Source of the DNA: Telopea speciosissima | Taxonomy: Eukaryota > Streptophyta > Magnoliopsida > Proteales > Proteaceae | NCBI RefSeq assembly: GCF_018873765.1 | Contig: NC_057925.1 | Coordinates: forward strand, 1,256,927 to 1,320,926 | Direction: 5' to 3' | DNA length: 64,000 nucleotides | Part shown: piece after piece, positions 27,001-33,926 of the stretch | Position numbering within the stretch: position 1 is the stretch's first letter | Layout: each line of letters opens with the position of its first letter | Notes under the pieces: generated by a model | What the model saw: only the letters and a program-made list of their open reading frames with translations | Database searches by the model: none | Told to the model about the DNA's origin: nothing | Program-made: the position numbers and the translations under genes

Positions 27001-27816
27001 ACCTATGTTCTTCATTGTATCTGTACAAAGTTGTATCCATTTTATGATTATGAAATAGGATCCATGTAGCCAATGCCATGTAGTTGGGAAATGCCTTTGT
27101 TTGAGTTGAGTTGTATGCGTTTTCATTATCCTTCTCACCCCCCCCCCCCCCCTGACAATTGCCTGTTTCTGTTGTTGGACAGTCAAAAGATGGTATATTC
27201 TGGATGTCATGGCAAGATTTTCAGATTCACTTCAGATCAATATATGTTTGTCGGATCTATCCCCAAGAGATGCATTATTCTGTCCATGGGCAGTGGCGTG
27301 GTTACAGCGCTGGTGGTTGCCAAGATTATGACACATGGAATCAAAACCCACAGTTTAGGCTGAGAGCTTCTGGGCCAGAAGCATCATTCCCAATTCATGT
27401 GTTCATTACATTAACTCAAGTATACTTAATAGCCTTGTAATATTTTACTTGTCTCTAGGTACCTCTTTTTGACCAGAGACAACTAATGAGCTTCCATTTT
27501 TCATGGCCAGGGAGTGAGCTTCTCAAGAAAGACAGCTGGGTTCAGAAATTATCAATCCAGTCATGATTCAATGATGTTCTACATTGGAATGAGGATACTG
27601 AAGACGCGTGGTCGTCGTGCTGCATACAACATTTACTTGCATGAATCAGTTGGTGGGACAGACTACGTAAATTCTCGTGAAATTTCATGTGAAATGGTTC
27701 TAGATCCTGATCCCAAAGGTTACACAATAGTACCCACAACTATCCACCCTGGGGAAGAAGCACCATTTGTCCTCTCAGTTTTCACTAAAGCATCGATAAC
27801 CTTGGAAGCTATGTAG
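1..27816 (+). CDS. DEK1: DEK1 phytocalpain, 3' part (5' end outside window)
   Basis: Membrane-anchored calpain-type cysteine protease, the single plant calpain, known to control epidermis and aleurone identity and position sensing. Exons read here: (..3), 135-285, 390-501, 642-807, 918-988, 1147-1238, 14001-14163, 14290-14361, 16189-16566, 16664-16779, 16889-17186, 18540-18859, 19041-19392, 19564-19884, 19969-20073, 20214-20342, 26195-26575, 26676-26813, 27183-27419, 27511-27816. All have GT-AG borders and consistent phase, giving 1302 residues and a TAG stop. Window residues 1-276 are hydrophobic membrane segments; 277-540 are the linker with a Glu/Lys/Arg-rich stretch; about 541-765 are the LG3 (LamG-like) domain. 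The protease follows: Cys in [11 protein letters not shown] (codon 20229-20231), His in QGHAYS (26555-26557), Asn in QIQNPWANE (26715-26717), then the C2-like tail ending near residue 1302. The full protein is usually about 2150 residues, so roughly 850 lie upstream. No frameshift or stop was seen in any exon; it looks functional. Confidence 0.97.
2873..3275 (+). mobile_element. LTR and primer-binding site of a Ty1/Copia remnant
   Basis: A TGGTATCAGAGC motif at about 3262-3273 is the standard Copia primer-binding site, complementary to initiator tRNA-Met. The 390 bp before it looks like an LTR: TATA-like TAATATAAATAAAG near 3119 and a pyrimidine-rich end. A run of 17 G (3141-3157) sits inside it. 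The left border is uncertain. It does not match the LTR start at 5744, so it is probably a separate broken element. The 360 bp after it (3276-3640) is TE-like but unassigned. Confidence 0.55.
3640..5246 (+). mobile_element. RTE-type LINE, decayed, with (TTG)n 3' tail
   Basis: Broken frames at 3683-3943, 4158-4628 and 4900-5112 read as a non-LTR reverse transcriptase: KAPGPDEVP, the [11 protein letters not shown] block, [12 protein letters not shown], and the catalytic [10 protein letters not shown] at about 4345-4375. The C-terminal MYGHVQRRP and the ADPN end just before the 3' UTR are typical of plant RTE elements. The 3' end is a GGGATAAGG motif followed by a short TTG repeat (about 5228-5246), as in that clade. 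Several stops and frameshifts make it inactive. The endonuclease half is missing, so the copy is 5'-truncated. Confidence 0.85.
5247..5892 (+). mobile_element. 3' remnant of a plus-strand Ty1/Copia element
   Basis: The frame 5252-5461 carries the Copia RNase H region ([28 protein letters not shown]), then a stop, and the homology continues in broken frames to about 5680. A CAACTTGAGGGG polypurine tract at about 5729-5740 marks the end of the internal region. An LTR appears to start at 5744 (TGTTGTAATATGG), with a TATA-like CTATAAATAAAG near 5813. Its end near 5892 is a guess. The RTE tail lies directly upstream. Confidence 0.7.
6225..6418 (-). repeat. 3' LTR of the minus-strand Copia
   Basis: A 194-bp LTR. 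On the minus strand it starts TGTAAACGAATG just after the polypurine tract and ends TTTCTCA. It contains the CTTTATTTATAATC block (about 6280-6295 on +), shared with the copy at 13733-13865. Confidence 0.85.
6546..7765 (-). pseudogene. Copia reverse transcriptase and RNase H, broken
   Basis: Frames 7376-7765, 6760-7326 and 6546-6749 together read as Copia RT then RNase H. Visible blocks are QTFAPVAK-like (QDTFAPVAK), [13 protein letters not shown], the catalytic YVDD (about 7373-7384), [22 protein letters not shown], and the RNase [13 protein letters not shown] and CNNKAAISI. Frame changes near 7330-7375 and 6750 inactivate it. Confidence 0.88.
8772..9259 (-). pseudogene. Copia GAG-pre-integrase and integrase fragment
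   Basis: Frame 9002-9259 carries the pre-integrase [12 protein letters not shown] motif. Frame 8772-9155 carries the integrase core [22 protein letters not shown] and VLRSDNGTE, with the DD part of the DDE triad visible. The frames overlap out of register, so a frameshift separates them. Between 8770 and 7765 only weak, broken integrase and linker sequence remains. Confidence 0.85.
9223..9756 (-). pseudogene. Copia protease region, broken
   Basis: The frame contains [13 protein letters not shown], the aspartic protease active site with its following Copia signature, then [14 protein letters not shown] typical of the protease to pre-integrase spacer. It runs into the integrase frame only through a frameshift. 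Confidence 0.87.
10246..10590 (-). pseudogene. Copia gag N-terminal region, broken
   Basis: The frame 10246-10467 ([20 protein letters not shown] and following) matches the plant Copia gag/UBN2-type domain. Homology to the gag start continues in another frame to about 10590, where L1 sequence begins. The CCHC knuckle region should lie in 9757-10245, where only broken frames remain. Confidence 0.75.
10590..12075 (+). mobile_element. L1 LINE 3'-UTR fragment, split by a solo LTR
   Basis: The block 10590-10740 resembles the 3' UTR of the L1 at 13560-13680: both carry GGGGTAAGGCGG, a TATGTCCCCCC run and AATAAAAG. The matching remainder (CCGGGTCCCAGATAATATTC and a 14-A tail, 12062-12075) resumes after 12030. 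The intervening 1.29 kb is a later insertion. Confidence 0.75.
10741..12029. mobile_element. Solo LTR (probable Ty3/Gypsy-like) inserted in the L1 3' UTR
   Basis: This 1289-bp insert begins TGATGTAG and ends CTACATTA, imperfect inverted ends. It is flanked by a 5-bp duplication GGGCT (10736-10740 and 12030-12034), as expected for an LTR retrotransposon. No internal genes are present and the interior is AT-rich with many CCCTAA-type pieces. Assignment to Gypsy is only by general look; orientation was not fixed. Confidence 0.6.
12076..12600. other. Untranslated leader of the minus-strand Copia
   Basis: This lies between the L1 tail and the primer-binding site. It is unusually rich in GGC/GGCAG repeats on the + strand (about 12160-12480). 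No frame is convincing. It probably derives from the Copia leader or gag start. Confidence 0.45.
12601..12612 (-). other. Copia primer-binding site
   Basis: On the minus strand this reads TGGTATCAGAGC, the complement of the initiator tRNA-Met 3' region used by most plant Copia elements. It is three bases downstream of the 5' LTR end. Confidence 0.85.
12646..13720 (+). mobile_element. L1 LINE 3' fragment with RNase H and poly(A)
   Basis: A 5'-truncated L1 inserted in the Copia 5' LTR. It reads through a late zinc-binding/spacer region ([15 protein letters not shown] at about 12800-12840) into an RNase H domain (12949-13523). A 3' UTR with GGGGTAAGGCGG and TATGTCCCCCC follows, then a 22-A tail (13699-13720). 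About ten LTR bases seem lost at the insertion site, and no clean target duplication was seen. Confidence 0.82.
12949..13523 (+). pseudogene. L1-encoded plant-type RNase H, frameshifted
   Basis: Two frames (12949-13176, 13191-13523) form an RVT_3-type RNase H. Asp in [11 protein letters not shown], Glu in LTELRAL, Asp in [10 protein letters not shown] and Asp in [10 protein letters not shown] give the expected acidic set. The break is in a 14-G run (13090-13103), where the frame must shift. That makes it a pseudogene or a sequencing error in a homopolymer. The C-terminus ends at a TAA after LPVLRC. Confidence 0.82.
14362..16188 (+). other. DEK1 intron with one SINE
   Basis: A 1.8-kb intron between the [14 protein letters not shown] exon and the [13 protein letters not shown] exon. 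Apart from the SINE at 15257-15423 I see only AT-rich sequence with no gene. Confidence 0.85.
15246..15434 (+). mobile_element. Au-type SINE with target duplication
   Basis: A tRNA-derived SINE. The head GGTGGACCTTGGTGCAACGG carries the A box, and GGGCTCGAGTCTC is the B-box-like part. The body AAGCAGGGGTAAGGCTG and CCCAGACCCCG and the end GCACTGGGTAC match the Au SINE family of flowering plants. An 11-bp direct repeat CATTATTCCCT flanks it (15246-15256, 15424-15434). A T run follows at 15435-15446. Confidence 0.85.
17187..18539 (+). other. DEK1 intron, with an LTR-like stretch
   Basis: A 1.35-kb intron before the LG3 exons. The stretch 17690-18180 has an LTR or TRIM look (TATA-like CTTTATATATGG near 17951, then a C/T-rich end), but I found no matching partner, target duplication or inverted ends. 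It stays unassigned. Confidence 0.5.
20934..21911. mobile_element. hAT-like non-autonomous element with 8-bp duplication
   Basis: A 978-bp element flanked by AATATATC (20926-20933) and AATATATT (21912-21919), a 7/8 match. The ends are CATGG...ACCGTG, imperfect inverted repeats. Both subterminal zones repeat TGGTTTCGACC- and GTTTCGAC-like words in both directions. There is no transposase frame. Confidence 0.65.
21926..22088. mobile_element. Foldback MITE with about 64-bp arms
   Basis: The left arm (from 21926: GAGAAAG...GGAGTGTGGCCTACGCC) pairs with the right arm ending at 22088 (reverse complement GAGAAATA...GGAGTGTGGCCTACACC). Arms cover most of the 163 bp. No clear target duplication was seen. 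It lies 7 bp after the duplication of the hAT-like element before it. Confidence 0.7.
22220..22657. mobile_element. hAT-like MITE with perfect 8-bp duplication
   Basis: The perfect duplication CCTAAATG occupies 22212-22219 and 22658-22665. The terminal inverted repeat is CATAGTTGTCACGGC on the left against the complement of CCATGACAACTATG on the right. Subterminal TCACGGCG and GCCATGGC words are repeated. The centre (22390-22590) is a purine-rich minisatellite. A related 103-bp piece is at 38486-38588. Confidence 0.8.
22390..22590. repeat. Purine-rich minisatellite, about 20-bp unit
   Basis: Tandem, slightly degenerate copies of GAAGAAATCGAAGAGGGAAA fill about 200 bp inside the MITE. One strand is nearly all purine, so triplex or slippage structures are possible. 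The open frame through it is only a by-product of the repeat. Confidence 0.85.
23256..23510. mobile_element. Mutator-like MITE with 9-bp duplication
   Basis: A 255-bp element starting GGGAGTGTCTGAATGACACC and ending in the complement of GGGATTTTCTTATTGACACC (about 17 of 23 end bases match). Flanks TATATCACA (23247-23255) and TATATCATA (23511-23519) match at 8 of 9. The 9-bp duplication length is typical of Mutator-like elements. Confidence 0.7.
25428..25473 (+). mobile_element. Possible L1 3' end with poly(A)
   Basis: TAATATAATTTTTTTATTCA followed by a run of about 22 A resembles the 3' end of the L1 at 37428-37457. The 5' extent and target duplication were not found. Confidence 0.45.
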
Positions 27817-30497
27817 TATCTGATGGTGGCCTATCAGGCGGCTGGTTTTGTTGTGCTACAGTTGAGCACTTCTGCCTGGTCTTGGGTTGCTTGTGTTGTC
27901 CTTTGACTTGCACACAGTGGTCATGTTTTGATTCAACTACAAGTGGGTATAACACCAGGACTTGGTAAGATTTTAATCTCAGATTTTCTTCACTGCTGCT
28001 TGGTTGTCAACCCTCATTATCTAAATGTTATGTCTTGCTCCTGATTTTTATCATGACTGATATACTGATGCTGTAAAGGGGTGGAAGATTCCATTGCATC
28101 CATTTTCCTTATCTGCTTTCAGATTATGGTTGAGTATATTGATGAAATTAAACCAGGGCTGTCCTGTGTACAAAAGAAATAGTTAGCTACTCTGTAAAAC
28201 TGTGAGCCTCACCAAAATCCTTGATGCCCCTGAAGAGGGACAAAGAGTAATTAAAGAGTAAGAAGGCTGTTCTCTACCACTTGGTCAACTAACAGGCCCT
28301 AACCCTCAAAAGTTCAATTATTTGTTCCATCAATGTGCAAGAAGCTTTAGTTGGCTGTGTAAGCACTCGGAAGTGAAACTTATGCCTTAATAAAAGGAAT
28401 AGATGACCAAGTGATAGACCGCTAGCATTGAACACGAGGATGGTATTTGGAATAAACTGCTTTCTTTCGATCAAATGGTCAGACGTTAAGATCTTATTGA
28501 AGTATGCTATCCACATGAAGAATGTCATAACATGGTCAGCAGTTGAATCTTAATGGAGCATGCTGTCCACTGTTCACATGAAGAAACCCACTTTGGTGGA
28601 GATGTGGAAGCTCTAAGGAGCTTTTCCTTTTCATTGCATAATGTGAGGCCAAAATTGTTTATGCAATGCCTCATACTAAACCAAAATTCTCTTGGTTTTA
28701 CATTGATAACTGGTGAGGCTTTCATCCTTTCTTTTATTGATTCTGGTTGGAAGCTTGTTCTTATGTACAAGTTATCTGAGTTTGTGGTCTAGTCATGTTG
28801 AGAGATACAAGTGTAAAGCTTTGCTAAATTAATTGTTTTGACGTTTGGTCTTCCCATGTTATTCTTGTTAATGCTTGAAATGTTTTACGAGGGTTGATTA
28901 GAAGATGCTGAGTAATTCTAATGGTTCACTTGATCTCTGTTCGCAGGCCCGGGTTGGGGTGGGCTTCCGTTATCATCTGCAAGAATGGCAGTTTGAGTAT
29001 CATTTCCAATTTGAGGGGTGTTTTTTTCCTGTGTATGCTCCTTGCCTTTTGACTTCTGTGTGAATGCACTCCATTGAGTTGGATTCAGTCATGCAGGGTG
29101 GATCGATTTAGTTAAAACAGAAAATGGAATTCAATGGAGTTTGTAAGCTCTTTCAGCCTGGCACGCCTGAAATATATACCTGTGCCAGCATCAACCAGGG
29201 TTTTCTGATGAAGTCTGTAAATAGCAGAGTGGGTGTTACTTGTAGGCATAGTCAAACAATCATGTAGAGTTGTACAGAAAGAGAGATTTACTGATCAAGG
29301 GAGGAGTACAGAAGGGCATTGCAGCTAGAAAAAGGTAAACCATATTTCAGGTGCAATTTTTCAAAATGCCCATGTAAAAAAATGGTTGGTATTTGTATTA
29401 CAATGCTTTTTTTTTTTTCCCCGTAATAGAATCCCCCTTTTCAATGTCATTTCAAGTTATTATCTTGCCTCGAATTCTATCCCTCTTCCCCTTCTGTTCT
29501 TGTAAGGCCTTCTTGGGCATCTTTTAATTTGAACTATTGGTTTTTTTTTTTTTTTTTGGGGTGCATATTTGAACTGTAGTGGGAAGACACGTTTTTTGGT
29601 ACATTCTTGAAAGCTATTTTCGCTAAAAATCTGCATTAGGTAATCCATTATATTTCAAGGGAATAAGTTTCCTACGAGGACAGGTTACTATTTCTCTCAT
29701 TTGGGATTTTTTTTAGCATTTTCTCTCATATGTTCATCATGTGGATCCCTTGTAGATGATACTGCTGTCTGCACGCTGCGTTACCAATGATTGGCGTGTA
29801 GATTCTTCTTCACACTGGAGTGGTGGGGAATCCTTTCCCATGTTCCTCTCTACACTGGCGTGGTGGGGAACCGTCTCCGATATTCCATATTCCAAACAAC
29901 CTAAATTTTAAATCAACACTGCTTAAAACAAAACATCTCAAGCGAAATTTTCTTTTATAGGAAAAAATCCTGGAATATGGCTCCTTTGCCAGGATAGGGT
30001 GAAATGACTATCCCATTACATGAAATGCAGAAATCTCATCCTTGTTGATGCCTTTGTATGCGTTCTCATTGGTCTTTTGATGATGTAGGAATCCCTCCTG
30101 TGTTTATTATCGTTTAGAGGTATTAGACGGTCCAGCTTCCATCATGATTGTGAACGTACACCACCTGTCTTATTTTTACCATTTACAAGAGGAAAGATAT
30201 GTACGGAAACAAAATTAAAATGTGATTGGCTCTCACACATCCAGGTCTGTACAGATGATCCATTCTCTTTTCCGCCCCTCACTTCCCAGGTCAATTCCCA
30301 GTTTCCTATTTTTAAGGGATAGTTCTTAAGGGTCGGTCTGGATCTGGCCTCTTTTTTAGCTTGCTGAATTAATGATTCAAAATGGTATTTAGTAATTCAA
30401 TCGGAAACCCATCACGCCTCCAGCTTTCCTCCTGAGATAGATCTCATATACGACATCGTCTGTCTCTCCCAGCTACTCATTTCTCTCCCTGCTGGAG
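27817..30497 (+). other. DEK1 3' UTR and intergenic region
   Basis: No coding gene is seen. A CTTG|GTAAGA donor at 27964/27965 and a TGTTCGCAG acceptor at 28946 would allow a 3'-UTR intron of 982 bp; this is inference only. A tandem repeat lies at 29812-29889. The 200 bp before 30498 should hold the promoter of the BTB gene, but no clear TATA box stood out. Confidence 0.6.
29812..29889. repeat. Two tandem copies of a roughly 40-bp unit
   Basis: ACACTGG(A/C)GTGGTGGGGAA occurs at 29812 and again at 29852, followed each time by a similar CC-rich segment. Confidence 0.7.
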
Positions 30498-31949
30498 ATG
30501 GAGATGGAAGGAGTCCAGGACGACCGTATCAAGCTCAACGTCGGTGGCAAACTATTCGAGACAACCCTCTCAACCATCCGAGCAGGCGGCCCCGACTCAC
30601 TCCTCTCAGCCCTTTCGGCCCGGGACAACGATGGCGACGATGACGATCCAATCTTCATCGACCGAGATCCCGAGATCTTCTCCGTCCTCCTGTCTCTTCT
30701 CCGGTCCAATCGCCTCCCTGCCTCCGCCGCCCGCTCCTTCTCCAAGCAAGAGCTCGTCGATGAAGCTAGCTACTACGGCATCGAGTCCCACCTCAAGTAC
30801 GCCATGACTCCCCCTCCCTTCCTAGGCATCGACGCGTCCCTCGTCTCCACCATCCGCCCCGCCGCCGACGGCATCCCCTCTTCGTTCACCGCCTCCGCCG
30901 GCGATGGCTCCGTCTGGATCGCCCACGGCGGCCAGATCTCCGCCTACGACTGGAACCTTACTCACTCGGCTACCCTACGAACCCACCTCGAGGACATCAC
31001 CTCTGTCCGCCGCGTCTGGTCGGAGATTGCCGCCGTCGGCTCCAACACCGCCGCTGGCCTCCACTTCTACGACTTCTCCCGCTCTTGCAGAGTCGGATCA
31101 ATCCAATGGACGGACTCGTCGGATCCCAGGATATACAAGGCCAGAGTAAGCGCCATCGCCGACTCGCCCACCTCCGTCTTCGCATCCTTCGAGTGTCGAC
31201 ACAAGGAAAACTGCGTTCTCTCTGTTGACAAGTCAAGTCTCCATGTGGCCTCCGAAATCGGTCGTCAGCCTGGGAGCTCCGCTAAGGCGATGGTCCCCGG
31301 GAAGCTAACGTGGCTGAGGGATCCCGGCCTCCTGGTCGGGAGCGCGGTGAGCTCCGGCGCGTTTGGGTTTGCCGGTTACATCAGGCTTTGGGATCCAAAG
31401 TCGGGTAAGGTGGTCTGGGAGACGAACGAACCCGGCTCGGGCCGGAGCAGCAGGTTCGGTGACGCGTTTGCTGACGTGGACGTCGACGAATCGGCCCTGT
31501 TCAAGGTGTGCTCGAAATCAGGGGATGTAGGGATCGCGGATCTACGGAAGCTCGGGGACGATCCCTGGTTTTACTTGGAGGACAAGAACTCTAGTTGGAT
31601 GAAATCTGGAGCTGGAGCGGGAACGGGAGCGGGGGTAGGGAGTAGCGTGATCCACTGTTACAGGAAGCAAGTGTTCGTGGGAAAGGATGCAGGGTTAGAG
31701 GTGTGGTCGCAAGTGGAGGAGAAAGCAGAAGAAGGAAAAGGAGACGAACAGATAAGGAGTAATTGGTTGAGAGAAGGAGGGGTGTATAGGAGGAATTATG
31801 TGGATAAAGCTGAAGATGCAGAGAGAGGGGTTATCAAGAGGATGGAAGGTGGTGGGGAGAGGCTTTTCGTTAGCAGAGAAGGTGTTGAGGGTATTGAGGT
31901 GTGGGAAACATCTCATTCTTGTGGTACAATTCAGGTCTTGATTTTGTGA
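30498..31949 (+). CDS. BTB/POZ domain protein with beta-propeller-like C-terminus
   Basis: An intronless gene of 483 residues. The N-terminal BTB domain is of the KCTD/T1 type: [19 protein letters not shown] at residues about 9-27, [17 protein letters not shown] at about 51-67, and [15 protein letters not shown] at about 85-100. The rest (about 110-475) resembles degenerate WD40/YVTN blades ([28 protein letters not shown]), the layout of plant At5g41330-like proteins and animal KCTD3/SHKBP1. BTB proteins of this sort usually act as Cullin-3 adaptors or scaffolds; that role is inferred. ATG at 30498 was chosen; a second ATG at 30504 is possible. A Gly/Ala/Thr-rich run ([13 protein letters not shown]) near residue 371 looks like a linker. 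The 5' two thirds is markedly GC-rich against AT-rich flanks. Confidence 0.9.
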   Translation: MEMEGVQDDRIKLNVGGKLFETTLSTIRAGGPDSLLSALSARDNDGDDDDPIFIDRDPEIFSVLLSLLRSNRLPASAARSFSKQELVDEASYYGIESHLKYAMTPPPFLGIDASLVSTIRPAADGIPSSFTASAGDGSVWIAHGGQISAYDWNLTHSATLRTHLEDITSVRRVWSEIAAVGSNTAAGLHFYDFSRSCRVGSIQWTDSSDPRIYKARVSAIADSPTSVFASFECRHKENCVLSVDKSSLHVASEIGRQPGSSAKAMVPGKLTWLRDPGLLVGSAVSSGAFGFAGYIRLWDPKSGKVVWETNEPGSGRSSRFGDAFADVDVDESALFKVCSKSGDVGIADLRKLGDDPWFYLEDKNSSWMKSGAGAGTGAGVGSSVIHCYRKQVFVGKDAGLEVWSQVEEKAEEGKGDEQIRSNWLREGGVYRRNYVDKAEDAERGVIKRMEGGGERLFVSREGVEGIEVWETSHSCGTIQVLIL

Positions 31950-32968
31950 ATTGTTTGTGATGTATTGAATTGTGCAACTACAAATCATTACCACTAACAC
32001 CAATAACAGCATTTTATGTATAGATTTTTGTAACATATATATACCTTCATTTTTGTCTGTTCTTCGCACTTACTTTGGTAAGGGTTTAATGAATCTTCAA
32101 ATTGTAATTTTTAGTTGTAGCTGTTGTTGGATAATTTTCAAGTTTCATAATCAAATTCAATTATGTGTAGAAATTTATCATGATGTTAGAGAGGGTTTAA
32201 ATTCGTCTAGTAAAAGGCCCACATATTGATTGAAATGAGAAATTGTCAATGTGAATCTCATGGATCATTTTGTGAGAGGACTTATTGATTCATATCACAG
32301 TATTTCAACTCATTTTTTAGGAAGAGGGAGAGAGAGAAAGAGAGAAGTTACAATGGATATGATGTCTTCAAGAAAAGAAGATTATCATACCCCAAGTTGC
32401 TTAAAGCCCAAGTCTCAATACAATTAGCATGATAGTTTCAACTCTATGTACATGGAAGAAAGAACACGGCACAAAAAACTTTGTTGGGTTTGCCTTGTCG
32501 ATGAGAATGGTGCCGATATCTGTCTGTCAATGGCTTCAGATTCTCATCAGCTAAGCAATATATCAAAACCTAACAATTTAAATCGATGAAAACATGAAAA
32601 AGTCCAGACGCAGAGCAGTGCTTCAACCTAGTCATTAACATGCACTCTTTTGCAGTCCTGGATTATAAGAATTCTATTTTACCACTTGACAAACTCCCAT
32701 TGAAACTAAACATCTAAGATCCATCTATGCACAAAATTTGGGTTCCATGCAACATGACATGTGATATATTTGAAGATCGACTTAGATATACCTTGCCTTA
32801 AGGAAAAGAATTATGTGAATCTATGGTATTTTTTACGTCTACTCTCATATGAATATTTTTATTCATTTTTTAAAAGAGAAGAAATAAAAAAAATTTTTAT
32901 TTGACTAAGCATAAGAAAAGTCTTAGGTTAAGAGAGCCCTTTTTTTTAAACAATACTAATAATAATAA
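31950..32968. other. Intergenic, 3' of the BTB gene
   Basis: AT-rich sequence with no gene or clear repeat recognised. It should contain the BTB 3' UTR. Confidence 0.6.
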
Positions 32969-33123
32969 GGGTAAGAGATCTCTACTTGGTCGCATGGTCT
33001 TTACACAAGCATCTGGGCTAATGGGTGAGCACACCTGGGTATCTATCTGGGGGGTACAGATGTCATCTCATGGTGTCCTATGAGAGGGATTAGGAAACAC
33101 CACCAAGTAGAGATATTTTTCCC
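32969..33123. mobile_element. Tourist-like MITE 1
   Basis: A 155-bp element with ends GGGTAAGAGATCTCTACTTG and the complement of GGGAAAAATATCTCTACTTG. TAA flanks both sides (32966-32968, 33124-33126), the 3-bp duplication of PIF/Harbinger-type elements. Confidence 0.72.
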
Positions 33124-33135
33124 TAACAATAATAA

Positions 33136-33275
33136 GGGGGAAGTTTTCATATACGGCCGTGACCCCTCTCACAAAGAGTTGGAAAAGTCATAAACCCCCA
33201 CCCATTAATTAATACCTTGAAACTCCCACCCTCTCACATACACGGCTTACGCAGCCGTGTATGGAAACTTTCCCC
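33136..33275. mobile_element. Tourist-like MITE 2
   Basis: A 140-bp element with ends GGGGGAAGTTTTCATATACG and the complement of GGGGAAAGTTTCCATACACG. TAA flanks are at 33133-33135 and 33276-33278. It lies 12 bp from MITE 1. Confidence 0.75.
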
Positions 33276-33287
33276 TAATAATAATAA

Positions 33288-33670
33288 GGGGAAGTATTCT
33301 CTATCGATGGAGTGCAACATCCACCAACACACCTCTCTCTATCTCCTCCATGGTTTGAGGTATCGGATCGGATCGACCGATATTGGACGGATCAGATCAG
33401 TATCGACCAAGACCGATCCCGATACCGATTCGATCCAACTGTACGGATAGGGGTAAAAATGTACAATAGCAGCTTTTTATTAAAAAAAAAAAAAAAAATA
33501 GGGACAAAAATGTCATATTTGCCCGAGTTTGAACGACCCCGATCTGATCCGATCCAGCCGATAACGAGATTACGAACCATGATTTCCTCTATCCATATGG
33601 ATCATTTCACATGGGGAATAGAATTATAGATGGATGCACCCCTTCACAAAGAACATTATCTGATTATCCC
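33288..33670. mobile_element. Probable third Tourist-like MITE with a nested element
   Basis: The left end GGGGAAGTATTCTC and the right end (complement of GGGATAATCAGATAATGTTC) are roughly alike, and both sides share a GGAGTGCA/GGGTGCATCC-type word. The 3-bp flanks TAA and TAT differ. The middle holds the hAT-like element 33349-33581. A fourth similar piece may lie at 33685-33757. Confidence 0.4.
33349..33581. mobile_element. hAT-like MITE with GATCGGATC subterminal repeats
   Basis: A 233-bp element with ends CATGGTTTG and the complement of CATGGTTCG. Flanks ATCTCCTC (33341-33348) and ATTTCCTC (33582-33589) match at 7 of 8. GATCGGATC/CGATCC words recur near both ends. Confidence 0.72.
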
Positions 33671-33851
33671 TATTAATAAAAATAAGGGAGAGAGTACAAC
33701 GGGACAGCAAGGTCATTTCACATGAGGAGGGAAGAGATAAACACAGCTATTCCCCAATAATAAATTCAAAAAAAGGAAATCAAAGAGAAAAAACGGCGGG
33801 GAAGATGAGTTTGGTGGGAGTGGAACCTTTCACGCATGAATGCCTTAAAAG

Positions 33852-33859
33852 TATAAATA
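33852..33859 (+). promoter_or_regulatory. TATA box of the HugZ-like gene
   Basis: TATAAATA lies 68 bp upstream of the ATG at 33927, a normal plant distance allowing a short leader. An in-frame stop at 33858-33860 rules out a longer N-terminus in this exon. Confidence 0.6.
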
Positions 33860-33926
33860 AGATTTCCTTCACTTTGACCACTCCAAAGCAAAGCCCTACT
33901 CCTATTCTCCTCGTCGTCCTCTGGCA

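Noticed and set aside
30473..30745. Long minus-strand frames over the BTB gene (also 30606-30791, 30997-31236, 31695-32069)
   Set aside because: They are shadows of the GC-rich + strand BTB exon, Arg-rich or low-complexity, with no domain.
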